A DNA stretch of 64,000 bases. It comes from Candidatus Scalindua sp. Lineage in GTDB: Bacteria; Planctomycetota; Brocadiia; Brocadiales; Scalinduaceae. The notes under the pieces were generated by a model. It was not told the DNA's origin. It did not search any database and was given only the letters and a program-made list of their open reading frames with translations. The stretch lies in the NCBI GenBank assembly GCA_021776915.1, contig JAIQZU010000084.1:62001-126000 (forward strand), read 5' to 3'. The position numbers and the translations under genes are program-made. Position 1 is the first letter of the stretch. Each line of letters opens with the position of its first letter. Below, piece by piece: positions 26,003-35,378 of this stretch.

Positions 26003-27358
26003 TTATTGTTTCTTTAGAATCTCCACCAGGTTTTCTGTGTGATATCTGAACTCAGAACTACTCTTCATCTTTTCTTTTATCTTATTTATAGCAAAAATAA
26101 CAGTCGTATGCCTTTTGTTCCCAAAGTACCGCCCTATTTCCTGGTATGAGGACTCTGTAAGTGCCTTTGCAAGATACATGCATATTTGACGGGCAAGAGC
26201 AATATTCTTTGATTTGTTCCCGGAATGAATGTCATTACGAGACACGTTATAATGCTTAATTACAATGTCCTCTATATCCTTCAGCGTAACACTCTTTCTG
26301 TTATTGTACAGTTCACTCAGGGCGTCAGAAGCCAATTGCAAATCTATCTTTACCTTGTTTATGTTTGCAAATGCCTGCACAGTAGTTATTGCACTTTCCA
26401 TTGATCTCACGCTGTCATTGAACTTCTCAGAAATATATTCCAGAACGTTGTCAGGAATTTTCTTCCGTGTATTCGCAACTTTAGACCTTAGAATCTGTAA
26501 TGAGGTGTTGAGACCGGGCTGTTCAATCTTTGCAATCATTCCAGACATAAACCTGCTGACAAGACTCTCTTTAAGCTGATTCATCAATCTGGGATGAGCG
26601 TCGCTTGCAAACACTATTCTTTTAGATAAACTATGCAACGTATTGAACGTATGAATGAATTCTTCCTGAACCCCATTTTTGTTAGCAAGAAAATGAACGT
26701 CATCCACAAGAAATATATCAACACCACGAAACTTTTTCCTGAATGATTCAAGTCTGCCGCCTTTTAGAGAATACACAAACTCATTTGTCCAATTCTCAGC
26801 AGGCATGTAAACGGCGCTTATGGCGTTTGGTTCAGCTTTCAATCTATTCCAGATACCCTGGAGAAGGTGTGTTTTACCTACCCCAATGGATCCATGCACA
26901 AACAGCGTATTAAATGCTACTGGCCCGGGTTTTGAAATTTCAAGAGCCGCAGCGTAAGCTAACCTGTTGCAACCACCTACAATATAATTCTCTAACAGCA
27001 ACTGCCTTTTGCTTATGAAACCGTTACTTTGATTCAATGGCTTCTCAGATTTTATAATATCAGCCATTTTATTGTGGCTGATTTGAGAATGTCCATTGCT
27101 TTCTACAAGAAGTTTTATTGAAGGATTAATTCCGGTTATGCTTTTTATTGAATCTATTATAAGTAGTTCGAAACTATCACGAATCTTCGTCTGGACAAAT
27201 TGATTCGGCACGGCTATACTTAAGGATTCGTTGTCGAATGAAATCAGGCGTGTATTTTTGAACCATAAATTATATTGTCGTGTGCCAATCTTTGTCTCAA
27301 TTCCAGAGCTAACTTTTTCCCAAAGATTAGAAGATTCTTTTGTTGTAGAACAGTTCAT
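26003..27358 (-). CDS. dnaA: Chromosomal replication initiator DnaA
   Basis: 451 residues, normal for the family. Domain I at the N-terminus (WEKVSSGIETKIGTRQYNLW), AAA+ domain with Walker A GSIGVGKTHLLQ and Walker B DIFLVDDVHFL, and C-terminal DNA-binding domain with GNKRHTTVIFAINKIK. It opens the origin by binding 9-bp DnaA boxes. The upstream region 27359-28156 contains these boxes. dnaN, rpmH and gyrB, common neighbours, are not beside it; instead ugd, a small protein and a sugar phosphomutase are. Confidence 0.97.
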   Translation of the reverse strand: MNCSTTKESSNLWEKVSSGIETKIGTRQYNLWFKNTRLISFDNESLSIAVPNQFVQTKIRDSFELLIIDSIKSITGINPSIKLLVESNGHSQISHNKMADIIKSEKPLNQSNGFISKRQLLLENYIVGGCNRLAYAAALEISKPGPVAFNTLFVHGSIGVGKTHLLQGIWNRLKAEPNAISAVYMPAENWTNEFVYSLKGGRLESFRKKFRGVDIFLVDDVHFLANKNGVQEEFIHTFNTLHSLSKRIVFASDAHPRLMNQLKESLVSRFMSGMIAKIEQPGLNTSLQILRSKVANTRKKIPDNVLEYISEKFNDSVRSMESAITTVQAFANINKVKIDLQLASDALSELYNNRKSVTLKDIEDIVIKHYNVSRNDIHSGNKSKNIALARQICMYLAKALTESSYQEIGRYFGNKRHTTVIFAINKIKEKMKSSSEFRYHTENLVEILKKQ

Positions 27359-28156
27359 GTAAGGAGAGGAGAAACAGATCAGGGCAAATTTCGAATAAAA
27401 AACTGTCTAACGTTTTTGAAGGAAAACTACAAATTAATATACGGTTCTTTAAACTTTTTGGTGTCCTTTTAAGTCGGGATATTAGCAAAATTAATTTTAC
27501 TGTCAAATTAAAATACCGATGTTTTCTTTAATTTTTATTGGCATATAATTTTAAAGTTCATAAGACTATTGATATCAATAAGATTGAACTTCAAGACATG
27601 GAAAAATTATTTTTTAAAAACTTTTATAAAAATATATTTTCTGCAATACCTTTCACATTAGAAATACATTTTTTACAATTAATGCATGTGCTTACCACGC
27701 CAATAACCACAAGTCCTTATTTGACAGATCATTACACAAGCAGCACTATAAACTGCAGATTATCCAATCTTCAGCTTTACATGATTTCAAATTGTGGATA
27801 ACTTGTGGATAACTTGTGGATTTCCAAAAAGACTATTTCTTTGTGTCCTGGTGATTTCTTAAATTCTCAAAATAATACATAAATCAGGAATCTGGCCTTA
27901 GAGTAAAGATACATACAGTCTTGACTGAAAACGCTTGAACGTTTTTAAGTAAAAAGCAATAATAATGTGACTAAAAAAATGTCTGTTTTCTTCTACATAA
28001 TAAATTCTATTGACACATTTAAATTCTGCTTATTGTGGAAAACCTTTGTCACGTATAAAAACTTTCTTAGTTCCCGTTTTTACTTTACATATTCAAATGG
28101 TTGCTTTACCATTAATACTAAAAAATAATTTTTCCGACGCATAATTCTATTATCCT
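27359..28156. other. Probable replication origin (oriC)
   Basis: An 800-base gene-free region upstream of dnaA. Two perfect DnaA boxes (TGTGGATAA, the complement of TTATCCACA) at 27793-27801 and 27804-27812 and a weaker one at 27815-27823 form an 11-bp tandem array. Other near matches are TTATCCAAT (27760-27768) and TGTGGAAAA (28034-28042). An AT-rich stretch at about 27600-27690 is a candidate unwinding element. An open frame through this region (87 codons) is not convincing. Origin by context and boxes; no experiment. Confidence 0.75.
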
Positions 28157-29740
28157 ATGACAAAAGATATAGTAAAACCAAAACGTCAATGTCCTGGCGA
28201 CGGTTACGAGATCAGCATATCCATTTGCAAAGGCAGGCAGAAGGTACATTACCCAAAATGTCCTGTCTGTCACTATAGAGCAGAAGCTGTTAATGTGTCA
28301 TCAACATCAGTAGAAGAAGATACAGAGAAAGCAAACATGGAATCTGGCAGTGCAAGGAAGGTTGTACAACTGTCTTCAAACCAGGACAAAGCAATCAACC
28401 TCAAGATATTTAAGAGTTATGACATAAGAGGTGAATATCCGGAACAATTAAACGAATATACATCTGAGAAGATAGGGATGGCAACTGTACAATTCTTAAA
28501 AGGTGTAAAAGCAGATATTAAAAACATAGTAGTCGCAAGAGACATCAGACTTTCTTCGAATTCATTAGCCAGGTCCCTAATGAAAGGTATAATAAAATCC
28601 GGAGTTAATGTTATTGATATAGGAGAGGTATCTACAGATACTACATATTTTGCAGTAGGACATTACAACTATAATGCTGGCATTATGGTCACGGCGTCAC
28701 ACAATCCGGCAAAATACAATGGATTTAAACTATGCCATGAAAAAGCTATGCCGATCAGCTTTGACACGGGTTTATCAACAATATCAGAATTGGCACGTCA
28801 AACCGGATTACCAGCTTCTAATCAATTTGGAAAGATTATAGAGAAAGACATACTTAATGATTACAAAAAACATGTACTCAATTTCGCCAAGAATATCAGA
28901 CCGTTAAAGATCGTCATTGATGCCGGAAACGGAATGGCGGGAAAAATGATTCCCATTGTCTTTAAAGACCTGCCGTGCAAAATTGTTCCGTTATTTTTCA
29001 AACCTGACGGCACTTTCCCAAATCACGAACCAAATCCTTTAGAGAGCAAGAACTTACGGGATTTACAAAGAAAAGTTCGTCAAACTAGAAGTAATTTTGG
29101 AGTAGCGTTTGACGGCGACGCTGATAGATGTGTCTTTGTAGATGAAAATGGCCAGGAAATTGGATGTGACATTATTTCTGCCATAATCGCAAAGGAACTT
29201 TTACAAAAAGATAAGGGGTCTACTGTTATATATGATCTAAGATCCGGCCGGATACTGCCTGAAGAGATCAGGAAAGCAGGTGGTAACCCTTACCGGGAAA
29301 GAGTTGGACATTCTCATATAAAGGCTACTATGAGAGAAAAGAATGCAATTTTCGGCGGCGAGTTGTCCGGGCACTACTATTTCAGAGAAAATTGGTTTGC
29401 CGATTCAGGAATAATTGCCCTGATAGAAGTACTAAATGCTCTTAGCAGCAGAAATGTTCCAATGTCCAATCTGATTGCACCACTTAAGAGATACTCTTCA
29501 ACTGGTGAAATTAATTTTAAGGTTGCAGACAAGGATAAAAAGATTGAACAGATTGCTAAGCGCTTTAATGACGGTAAGATTGATTATCTGGATGGCATTA
29601 CTGTTGTATATAAGGATTGGTGGTTTAATGTAAGAAAGTCTAATACTGAACCGTTGCTCAGATTGAACCTGGAAGGTAATACAGAACTGATAATGGAACA
29701 AAGAAAGAAACAAGTGATAGATATTATTGAGGAAGAATAA
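28157..29740 (+). CDS. Phosphomannomutase/phosphoglucomutase with N-terminal zinc ribbon
   Basis: 527 residues. The last 445 are a standard alpha-D-phosphohexomutase: catalytic phosphoserine S181 in TASHNP, metal loop DGDADRC (319-325), sugar loop GGELSGHYYF and phosphate loop RKSNTEPLLRLN. The first 45 residues carry C12, C24, C35 and C38 (QCPGDGYE, then KCPVCHYRA), a zinc ribbon not usual in this family, joined by a serine-rich linker. It interconverts hexose 1- and 6-phosphates for nucleotide sugars used by the glycan clusters. Starts at the first ATG; it lies at the right side of oriC. Confidence 0.88.
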   Translation: MTKDIVKPKRQCPGDGYEISISICKGRQKVHYPKCPVCHYRAEAVNVSSTSVEEDTEKANMESGSARKVVQLSSNQDKAINLKIFKSYDIRGEYPEQLNEYTSEKIGMATVQFLKGVKADIKNIVVARDIRLSSNSLARSLMKGIIKSGVNVIDIGEVSTDTTYFAVGHYNYNAGIMVTASHNPAKYNGFKLCHEKAMPISFDTGLSTISELARQTGLPASNQFGKIIEKDILNDYKKHVLNFAKNIRPLKIVIDAGNGMAGKMIPIVFKDLPCKIVPLFFKPDGTFPNHEPNPLESKNLRDLQRKVRQTRSNFGVAFDGDADRCVFVDENGQEIGCDIISAIIAKELLQKDKGSTVIYDLRSGRILPEEIRKAGGNPYRERVGHSHIKATMREKNAIFGGELSGHYYFRENWFADSGIIALIEVLNALSSRNVPMSNLIAPLKRYSSTGEINFKVADKDKKIEQIAKRFNDGKIDYLDGITVVYKDWWFNVRKSNTEPLLRLNLEGNTELIMEQRKKQVIDIIEEE

Positions 29741-29765
29741 AGACTTAGGCACCAAATAAAGGTTT

Positions 29766-30662
29766 TCATGCTCTTGGATGAAATCTCTGATGTATGGATT
29801 TAAGGTATTTCCTGTCTACGTGTGTGTAAATCTGCGTGGTAGAAATGTTGGAGTGCCCAAGCATCTCCTGAACTGAACGCAGATCCGCCCCACCCTCCAG
29901 CAGATGAGTCGCAAATGAGTGCCTTAATGTGTGCGGAGAAATGTTTGATCGAATACCTGCCTTAACAGCATATTTTTTTACTAATTCCCAGATATTTTCA
30001 CGTCTCAATTTTTTGCCTGTCCTGGACAAAAACAGTAAAGGTTCGTCGACTTCTATCTTCACAAGAAAAGGCCGCACCTCCTGCAGGTATCTTCTAATAG
30101 ATTTCGATGCCTCAGCGCCCATGGGTACAATACGTTGCTTGGAACCCTTCCCCTGACACCTGATGTAACCATAATCAAGGTTTATCCAACTGACTCTTAT
30201 GGATGCAACCTCAGAAACCCTCGCCCCTGTCGCATACATAAGCTCTAATATCGCCTTATCACGTATACCGAGCTTATCATTACTATCCGGCGCCCGTAAT
30301 ATTTCCTCAACAGCTTTATAATGGAGCACTTCCGGCAGATGCTTCTGTAGCTTGAGTGTATTAACTGATGACATCGGATTAACAGAAATCTTTCCTTCCA
30401 TAATCATGTACTTATATAACATCTTTATGGTAACGAGACTTCTTGAGATTGAATTCTCCGAAAGTCCTCTCTGTTTCTCCTTTTCTATAAAATTTACTAT
30501 CATTTTTGCACGTAAGTCCTGAAACCGCTTAATGCCTTCGCCCTGCAAATAATTTGAAAAATTACTCAGGTCGCCCTTGTACCCTTTTATGGTATTCTCG
30601 GAAAGGCCGCATTCAACGATTAGATAGTTCAGGAATGATTCGACAAGCGCCTCATCTATCAT
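29766..30662 (-). CDS. xerD: Tyrosine recombinase XerC/XerD type
   Basis: 298 residues from the ATG at 30660-30662, the start that fits the family (MIDEALVESFLNYL). The catalytic residues are all present: R in ATGARVSEV, K in GKGSKQR, H and R in HTLRHSFATHL, H in LGHSN, and the tyrosine in TQIYTHVD. N-terminal SAM-like domain and C-terminal catalytic domain as usual. It resolves chromosome dimers at dif; near oriC rather than the terminus, which is common for the gene. The start overlaps the end of glyS by 11 bases. Symbol chosen for XerD-like end; XerC possible. Confidence 0.88.
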   Translation of the reverse strand: MIDEALVESFLNYLIVECGLSENTIKGYKGDLSNFSNYLQGEGIKRFQDLRAKMIVNFIEKEKQRGLSENSISRSLVTIKMLYKYMIMEGKISVNPMSSVNTLKLQKHLPEVLHYKAVEEILRAPDSNDKLGIRDKAILELMYATGARVSEVASIRVSWINLDYGYIRCQGKGSKQRIVPMGAEASKSIRRYLQEVRPFLVKIEVDEPLLFLSRTGKKLRRENIWELVKKYAVKAGIRSNISPHTLRHSFATHLLEGGADLRSVQEMLGHSNISTTQIYTHVDRKYLKSIHQRFHPRA

Positions 30663-32739
30663 GTTCAACGATAAATGCGAGGTTTGCAATGTTTTCGACA
30701 TATATTTCGTTAACCTTTTTAACTAATAAGAGCCTGTTATTCTTTATTTCTTCGTCCTCAACATTTACAAAAACCTTATCAAAAAAATCATGAACCGGCT
30801 TTGCAAATACATCATTATATGCAATCGACAATTCCTCATACTTTCCCTGCGGAACGTATTGAACCAATCTTTCCTTTTCTTTCTTATATGCAGCCCATAA
30901 TTCTCGTTCTTCATCCTCTTTTAATAATTCTTCATTAACTTCACCGTGAATTGTACAATTTTTCCCTATATTGAATGTCCTCTCTACGACTGCTACAAGA
31001 TTTTGCCAGATTGGAGCTTTGGAAATCCTGGTTACGACCTCTAATCTACAAACAAAATCCGATATATTGTCAAACCCGGACTTCATTACCGATTCTACGA
31101 TATCGTAACGATAGTTCCTTTCAATATAAATATTATATACCCTATCCTTAAAGAAATCTATTATCTGCTCATAAACCTTATCACCTTCAGGACAAATGCT
31201 TGTCAAGTTAGATAGTGATTTCTCAAACACCTTTTTTAAAGAGATATCAAGTTCTTTAGTTTCCAGAATGCGTATTATTCCCAGTGATTGCCTTCTCAGC
31301 GCATAAGGGTCTTGAGAACCCGTAGGAATCAAGCCTGCCGAAAAACAACTTGCGATTACATCAAACTTATCCGCCAGGCTGAGCACAGTACCTATTTCCG
31401 TCTCCGGCAGCACATCATCAGCGTACCTCGGTAAATAATGCTCTGCTATTGATCTTGCAACCTCTTCATCCTCACCTTGTGCCAGGGCGTATTCACGTCC
31501 CATTATGCCCTGAAGTTTTGGAAATTCTCCAACCATCTCTGTTAAAAGGTCAGTCTTGCACAAGCTGGAAGCACGTTTAACCAATTCCAGTTTGTCAGAA
31601 GAAAAATCCAACAATTCTGCTATAAAATGTGCCAGGTCGCCAATTCTTTCTTCTCTGCTTAGATAGCTTCCTATATCTTCATGAAAAGCAAGGCTTTCCA
31701 AACCCTTAACTCTTTCATGAAGGGGTATCTTTTTATCCTCATCCCAGAAAAAATTTGCATCAGCAAGTCTTGCCCGCAAGACACGTTCATTCCCTTTCCT
31801 GATAATTTCGCCATCACCTGAATCCCTGTCTGTAATTACAATAAATTCAGGTAACAACTTGCCATCCTTGTCCTTAACAGGAAAATATCTTTGATGATCC
31901 TTCATCGAAGTTTCAATAACTTCTGATGGAATTGCCAAAAACTTCTTATCAAAGCTGCACTTTACAGCGCCGGGAAACTCAACAAGATTTGTCACCTCTT
32001 CAAGCAGCACTTCATCATCCAGAGTAGTGCCGTAGACAGATAGGAAAGAATTTATTTCTTCCCTTATAATATTCCGCCTTTCGTTTATCTCTACTATTAC
32101 GTTTTCACTCTTTAATATCTCTTTGTAACTATCATAATCAGCATCCTTAATGTCTATTACATTGTCAGAAAGAAATTGATGCCCGTTTGTTTTACGATCA
32201 GCCTTTATGCCATTTAATTCCAGATTGATAACGTCTTTATCAAAAAGCGCCATAATTGTACGTATGGGTCGTGCAAAATACAATTTCCCGGCTTTCCATC
32301 TCATAGATTTCGGAAAAGCAATTGACGTTATGATAGATGCTAACATTTCCGGCAGGAGGTCAAATATCCTCCGCCCTTCTATCTCTTTTACGGCGAAACA
32401 ATATTTTCCTTTGGGTGTGTCCACAACCTTCATATCTTCAGCTTTAACCCCTTGAGAACTTGCAAAACCAATAGCCGCTTTAGTCGGTTTTCCACTTTCA
32501 TCAAAGGCAACCTTTGCGGCAGGACCTTTGACCTCCTGTACAACATCCTCCTGCCTTTGCGGTAATCCGCTTGCAAACAGTACCAGTCGCCTCGGCGTAC
32601 CGGTGGTATGTATGCCATCAAAGCTTAGACGGTTCTTTTTGACCTGCTCGGCAAACAGTTCTTCCATTTGTTTTAGAGCTGGTTCTATATAACCTGCAGG
32701 AATCTCTTCAGTTCCTATTTCTAACAAAAGATTGGACAT
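30652..32739 (-). CDS. glyS: Glycyl-tRNA synthetase beta subunit
   Basis: 695 residues, normal for the beta subunit. Starts MSNLLLEIGTEEIPAGYIE, the typical opening; FFWDEDKKIPL and the LADKFDVIASCFSAGLIPTGSQDPYALRR block are also conserved. Works with the alpha subunit (glyQ, not in this window) in the alpha2-beta2 enzyme. It is the third of four leftward genes with 3 bases to the cyclophilin-like gene before and an overlap with xer after, so it is in an operon. Confidence 0.95.
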   Translation of the reverse strand: MSNLLLEIGTEEIPAGYIEPALKQMEELFAEQVKKNRLSFDGIHTTGTPRRLVLFASGLPQRQEDVVQEVKGPAAKVAFDESGKPTKAAIGFASSQGVKAEDMKVVDTPKGKYCFAVKEIEGRRIFDLLPEMLASIITSIAFPKSMRWKAGKLYFARPIRTIMALFDKDVINLELNGIKADRKTNGHQFLSDNVIDIKDADYDSYKEILKSENVIVEINERRNIIREEINSFLSVYGTTLDDEVLLEEVTNLVEFPGAVKCSFDKKFLAIPSEVIETSMKDHQRYFPVKDKDGKLLPEFIVITDRDSGDGEIIRKGNERVLRARLADANFFWDEDKKIPLHERVKGLESLAFHEDIGSYLSREERIGDLAHFIAELLDFSSDKLELVKRASSLCKTDLLTEMVGEFPKLQGIMGREYALAQGEDEEVARSIAEHYLPRYADDVLPETEIGTVLSLADKFDVIASCFSAGLIPTGSQDPYALRRQSLGIIRILETKELDISLKKVFEKSLSNLTSICPEGDKVYEQIIDFFKDRVYNIYIERNYRYDIVESVMKSGFDNISDFVCRLEVVTRISKAPIWQNLVAVVERTFNIGKNCTIHGEVNEELLKEDEERELWAAYKKEKERLVQYVPQGKYEELSIAYNDVFAKPVHDFFDKVFVNVEDEEIKNNRLLLVKKVNEIYVENIANLAFIVEHDR

Positions 32740-32742
32740 AAT

Positions 32743-33117
32743 TTATTCTATTCTTTCTAATTTTATATTGGCGCCATCCCGTACACTCTTAAATATTTCA
32801 ACATCTCCCTCAACCCTGCCTACTATGTTAACGGCGCTGGCAGGACGTATCTCATCACCCTCACTGGCCGGTGTCGGGCCAAAGAATATGCAGAAGGCAT
32901 TTCCTGTCGGCCAGTAACCCAAATCGCCTTTTCCAACCACCTCTTTTGCAGTCTCATCCAAAGTTGATTTAACAGGAATATCAAAATATATTTCTTCTCC
33001 CCACGTGCTCACGGTATTTTCAATCGGCAACGCATCCCAGATATCTTCCGACGTCTTACTATCCAGAAGTTCCGCTACCGCAGAAACGTCACCTGCAACT
33101 ATTCTGATCTTTTTCAT
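32743..33117 (-). CDS. Cyclophilin-like fold protein
   Basis: 124 residues. GDLGYWPTGNAFCIFFGPT and a final GRVEGD segment match the bacterial cyclophilin-like family (structure known from a Thermotoga protein). No catalytic arginine set of true peptidyl-prolyl isomerases is evident, so enzymatic function is unsure. Lies 3 bases upstream of glyS and 11 after a small membrane gene in one operon. Confidence 0.75.
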   Translation of the reverse strand: MKKIRIVAGDVSAVAELLDSKTSEDIWDALPIENTVSTWGEEIYFDIPVKSTLDETAKEVVGKGDLGYWPTGNAFCIFFGPTPASEGDEIRPASAVNIVGRVEGDVEIFKSVRDGANIKLERIE

Positions 33118-33128
33118 AATCCCTGTTA

Positions 33129-33356
33129 TCAGCGTTCACTTCTTTTCATGTTCTGCACAAAAAAGAATACTCCTAAGGCGAAAAGCCAAGCATAGACAAC
33201 AATATTCTTCTTTGAATATTCCATCGTACCTGTAAAATTAAAAATTATCAACGTTAACGACGACGCCATCAGGACGACGGATAACATCATCAGCATCTTA
33301 TGTCTATTCAATACAATTACCCTCCCCATTTCTCCGGTTATTTCTCCAAAAACCAT
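33129..33356 (-). CDS. Small two-helix membrane protein
   Basis: 75 residues with two hydrophobic segments (LMMLSVVLMASSLTLIIF and NIVVYAWLFALGVFFFVQ) and a basic tail. Start uncertain: M1 or the methionine at 10 are both possible. First gene of the leftward set with the cyclophilin-like protein, glyS and xer. No family recognised. Confidence 0.6.
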   Translation of the reverse strand: MVFGEITGEMGRVIVLNRHKMLMMLSVVLMASSLTLIIFNFTGTMEYSKKNIVVYAWLFALGVFFFVQNMKRSER

Positions 33357-33504
33357 AAATCAAGCTTCTAACCTAAAATCTTCCAGCAATCGCATTGTTT
33401 AAAACTGTCTATGTTTACGTCCCGGCATGTCCTGTTACTATAGCACGTCATATTTAATTGATTATTACTATAAGGAGTGTAAACAAGATGAAAGTATATA
33501 AAAA

Positions 33505-33578
33505 TGGGCCCACTAGGACTCGAACCTAGGACACACGGATTATGAGTCCGTTGCTCTAACCAACTGAGCTATGGGCCC
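33505..33578 (-). tRNA. tRNA with anticodon CAU (Met, possibly Ile2)
   Basis: On the minus strand GGGCCCA and TGGGCCC form the 7-bp acceptor stem, with AGCTCAGTTGGTTAGAGC as D arm, ACGGA/TCCGT around the CTCATAA anticodon loop (CAU), and a TTCGAGT T-loop region. 74 nt without an encoded CCA; a T-run follows. Elongator tRNA-Met fits best; tRNA-Ile with lysidine at C34 cannot be excluded because it shares the anticodon. Confidence 0.92.
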
Positions 33579-33797
33579 CGAAATGATCTATGAAGTGATC
33601 AAATACTCTATTTCTCAATATTAAGGTAACGCAGTCCGGCTTGAACTTACGCCCACTTATATGTAAACTACGAGGAGGAGTCTATCAATTTTTCGGTTTG
33701 GTTTCAAGTGTTTTGTTTCACTCAGTTTATAGTCAAAAACAAGGAAGTCATTATTGGGGGTAAGACCGAAAGTAACAGCCTTTTTTTTCCTGATTCT

Positions 33798-33944
33798 TTA
33801 TGCTTTTATCCTATCACCTGGCTTCAAATGACATAATTCCAGACAGCCATAAGTATGGATGAAAACTGAACAAAGTTCTACGGCTTTCTGGAATTCAGCA
33901 ATTTCATTCTTAATCTCATTTTGCTCATATACTACTCTCCAGTT
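33798..33944 (-). pseudogene. Possible gene remnant upstream of the glycan cluster
   Basis: A 48-codon stretch on the minus strand between in-frame stops (33945-33947 upstream and 33798-33800 downstream) reads like protein, with NEIKNEIAEFQKAVELC and CLELCHLKPGDRIKA, but has no ATG start. It could be the end of a degraded gene. The rest of 33579-34139 shows nothing further. Confidence 0.2.
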
Positions 33945-34139
33945 TCAAATATTTACCTTAAACTATTTCAGGTGTTTCATAACGTCTATCCAATCTAAAA
34001 CACTCGTAAACACCTTTTATCCATTTTTCAGAGTAAGATTCACATACGAAAAACAGATAGAATTATGAACTAATAAATGATACTATTTAAAACACTTTCT
34101 GGTAAACATATGATAAATGTTTAAACCAAAGAACATTCT

Positions 34140-35342
34140 ATGCGAAAAATTTTCAAATTTGCTACTTTAAATATTATAACCATAATAGTTATCTTACTGG
34201 TTACAGAATCATCTCTCCGATTGGTTTTATTCCTTTCTATGGGCAAAGAACGATACGAGGCTTCCAAATATATAAACGCAGATATAAGTGGTGCATATGA
34301 CTATTTGGCCCCTAAGGAATGGCAATTCGGTAATAATTTAGGGTTTAATTCAAATTATGATAATACCGTTACTAAAGACAAAAACAGGATAAAGTTATTA
34401 GTAATTGGAGGATCTGGAGCAGGTGGATCTAAAGACGAAAACTGGCCCGGAATGCTAATGGATATACTTAATGAAAAGACGAGGGGTAAAACATATGAAG
34501 TGTACAACTGCGGTGTAGCTGGTGCAACATCAACGATGGAATTAGACTTACTTTCACGCTTGATAAATCTAAACCCGGATATCGTTATTATCTATGACGG
34601 CTGGAATGATGTTTACTTTTCTCATTACGCGAAGGACCCTTATGTCCGGCATAATAACTATATCCACAATAAGTTTTTAGACAAAAAAGTACAATTTAAA
34701 TGGTTCCTTAAAAAGAATTTCGAGATTTGCAGGCAGCTTGTAGTAATAAAACATAAATTAAGTATGCTTAAGGAAAGAAGCACAGGTAACCGTTCAGGGA
34801 AAACCTGGCTGGCAACAACCGCTCCCAACACAGATAAAAACATAACCCAGCTTACTGCAGATGATGCGATGGAAGTAAGGTCAAAATATCGAATGATGGA
34901 TTCAGTCTACAAAATAGACCATAACAAACCTATAAAAGACAATTTTAGCTCTGTTTACACTGACAACCTGGAAAGGATGGTAGCACTTTGTAACAAAAAT
35001 GGAATAAAATGTATCATCATCATACAACCCAGTCTCTTGTTCACTAAGAACATTTTCGCTCAATCGATTAATATTTCAGGAGTAAAAGGTATAAAGGAAA
35101 ACACTCCAAAATTCGAGGATTGGCGCCGTACGGTTAGTTCATTGTATCCAATACTCATAGAAAACGCCAAAAAGGTTTATAAAAAGAGAAACTGTTTATA
35201 TGCTGACTTCACAGATATTTATGTAAACGAAAATGATATGGCAGAAATCTTTACGGATGATGTCCATCAAACATTTAAAGGAAAACAAATAATCGCTCAG
35301 AATATTTACTATTTATTGAAAAAATGTCAATTAGTCAACTAG
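34140..35342 (+). CDS. Membrane-anchored SGNH/GDSL hydrolase family protein
   Basis: 400 residues. N-terminal membrane helix (about 8-30), then a SGNH fold: block I reads VIGGSGAGG (S92, the GDS position is G-G-S), block III is DGWNDV with the asparagine, and block V is DDVHQTFKG with the catalytic D-x-x-H spacing. Such proteins remove or transfer acyl groups on glycans. It heads a rightward cluster and has a partner of the same family at 36991-38124. Substrate unknown. Confidence 0.8.
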   Translation: MRKIFKFATLNIITIIVILLVTESSLRLVLFLSMGKERYEASKYINADISGAYDYLAPKEWQFGNNLGFNSNYDNTVTKDKNRIKLLVIGGSGAGGSKDENWPGMLMDILNEKTRGKTYEVYNCGVAGATSTMELDLLSRLINLNPDIVIIYDGWNDVYFSHYAKDPYVRHNNYIHNKFLDKKVQFKWFLKKNFEICRQLVVIKHKLSMLKERSTGNRSGKTWLATTAPNTDKNITQLTADDAMEVRSKYRMMDSVYKIDHNKPIKDNFSSVYTDNLERMVALCNKNGIKCIIIIQPSLLFTKNIFAQSINISGVKGIKENTPKFEDWRRTVSSLYPILIENAKKVYKKRNCLYADFTDIYVNENDMAEIFTDDVHQTFKGKQIIAQNIYYLLKKCQLVN

Positions 35343-35378
35343 CACATTAGTTTTGATATTTTAAAGAAGAAGTTACTT

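Noticed and set aside
27538-27801. An 87-codon open frame in the origin region
   Set aside because: It runs through the AT-rich stretch and into the DnaA boxes, has low-complexity composition and no clear ribosome binding site.
27793-27823. Short tandem repeat as a possible CRISPR
   Set aside because: The 11-base unit is a DnaA box array without spacers.
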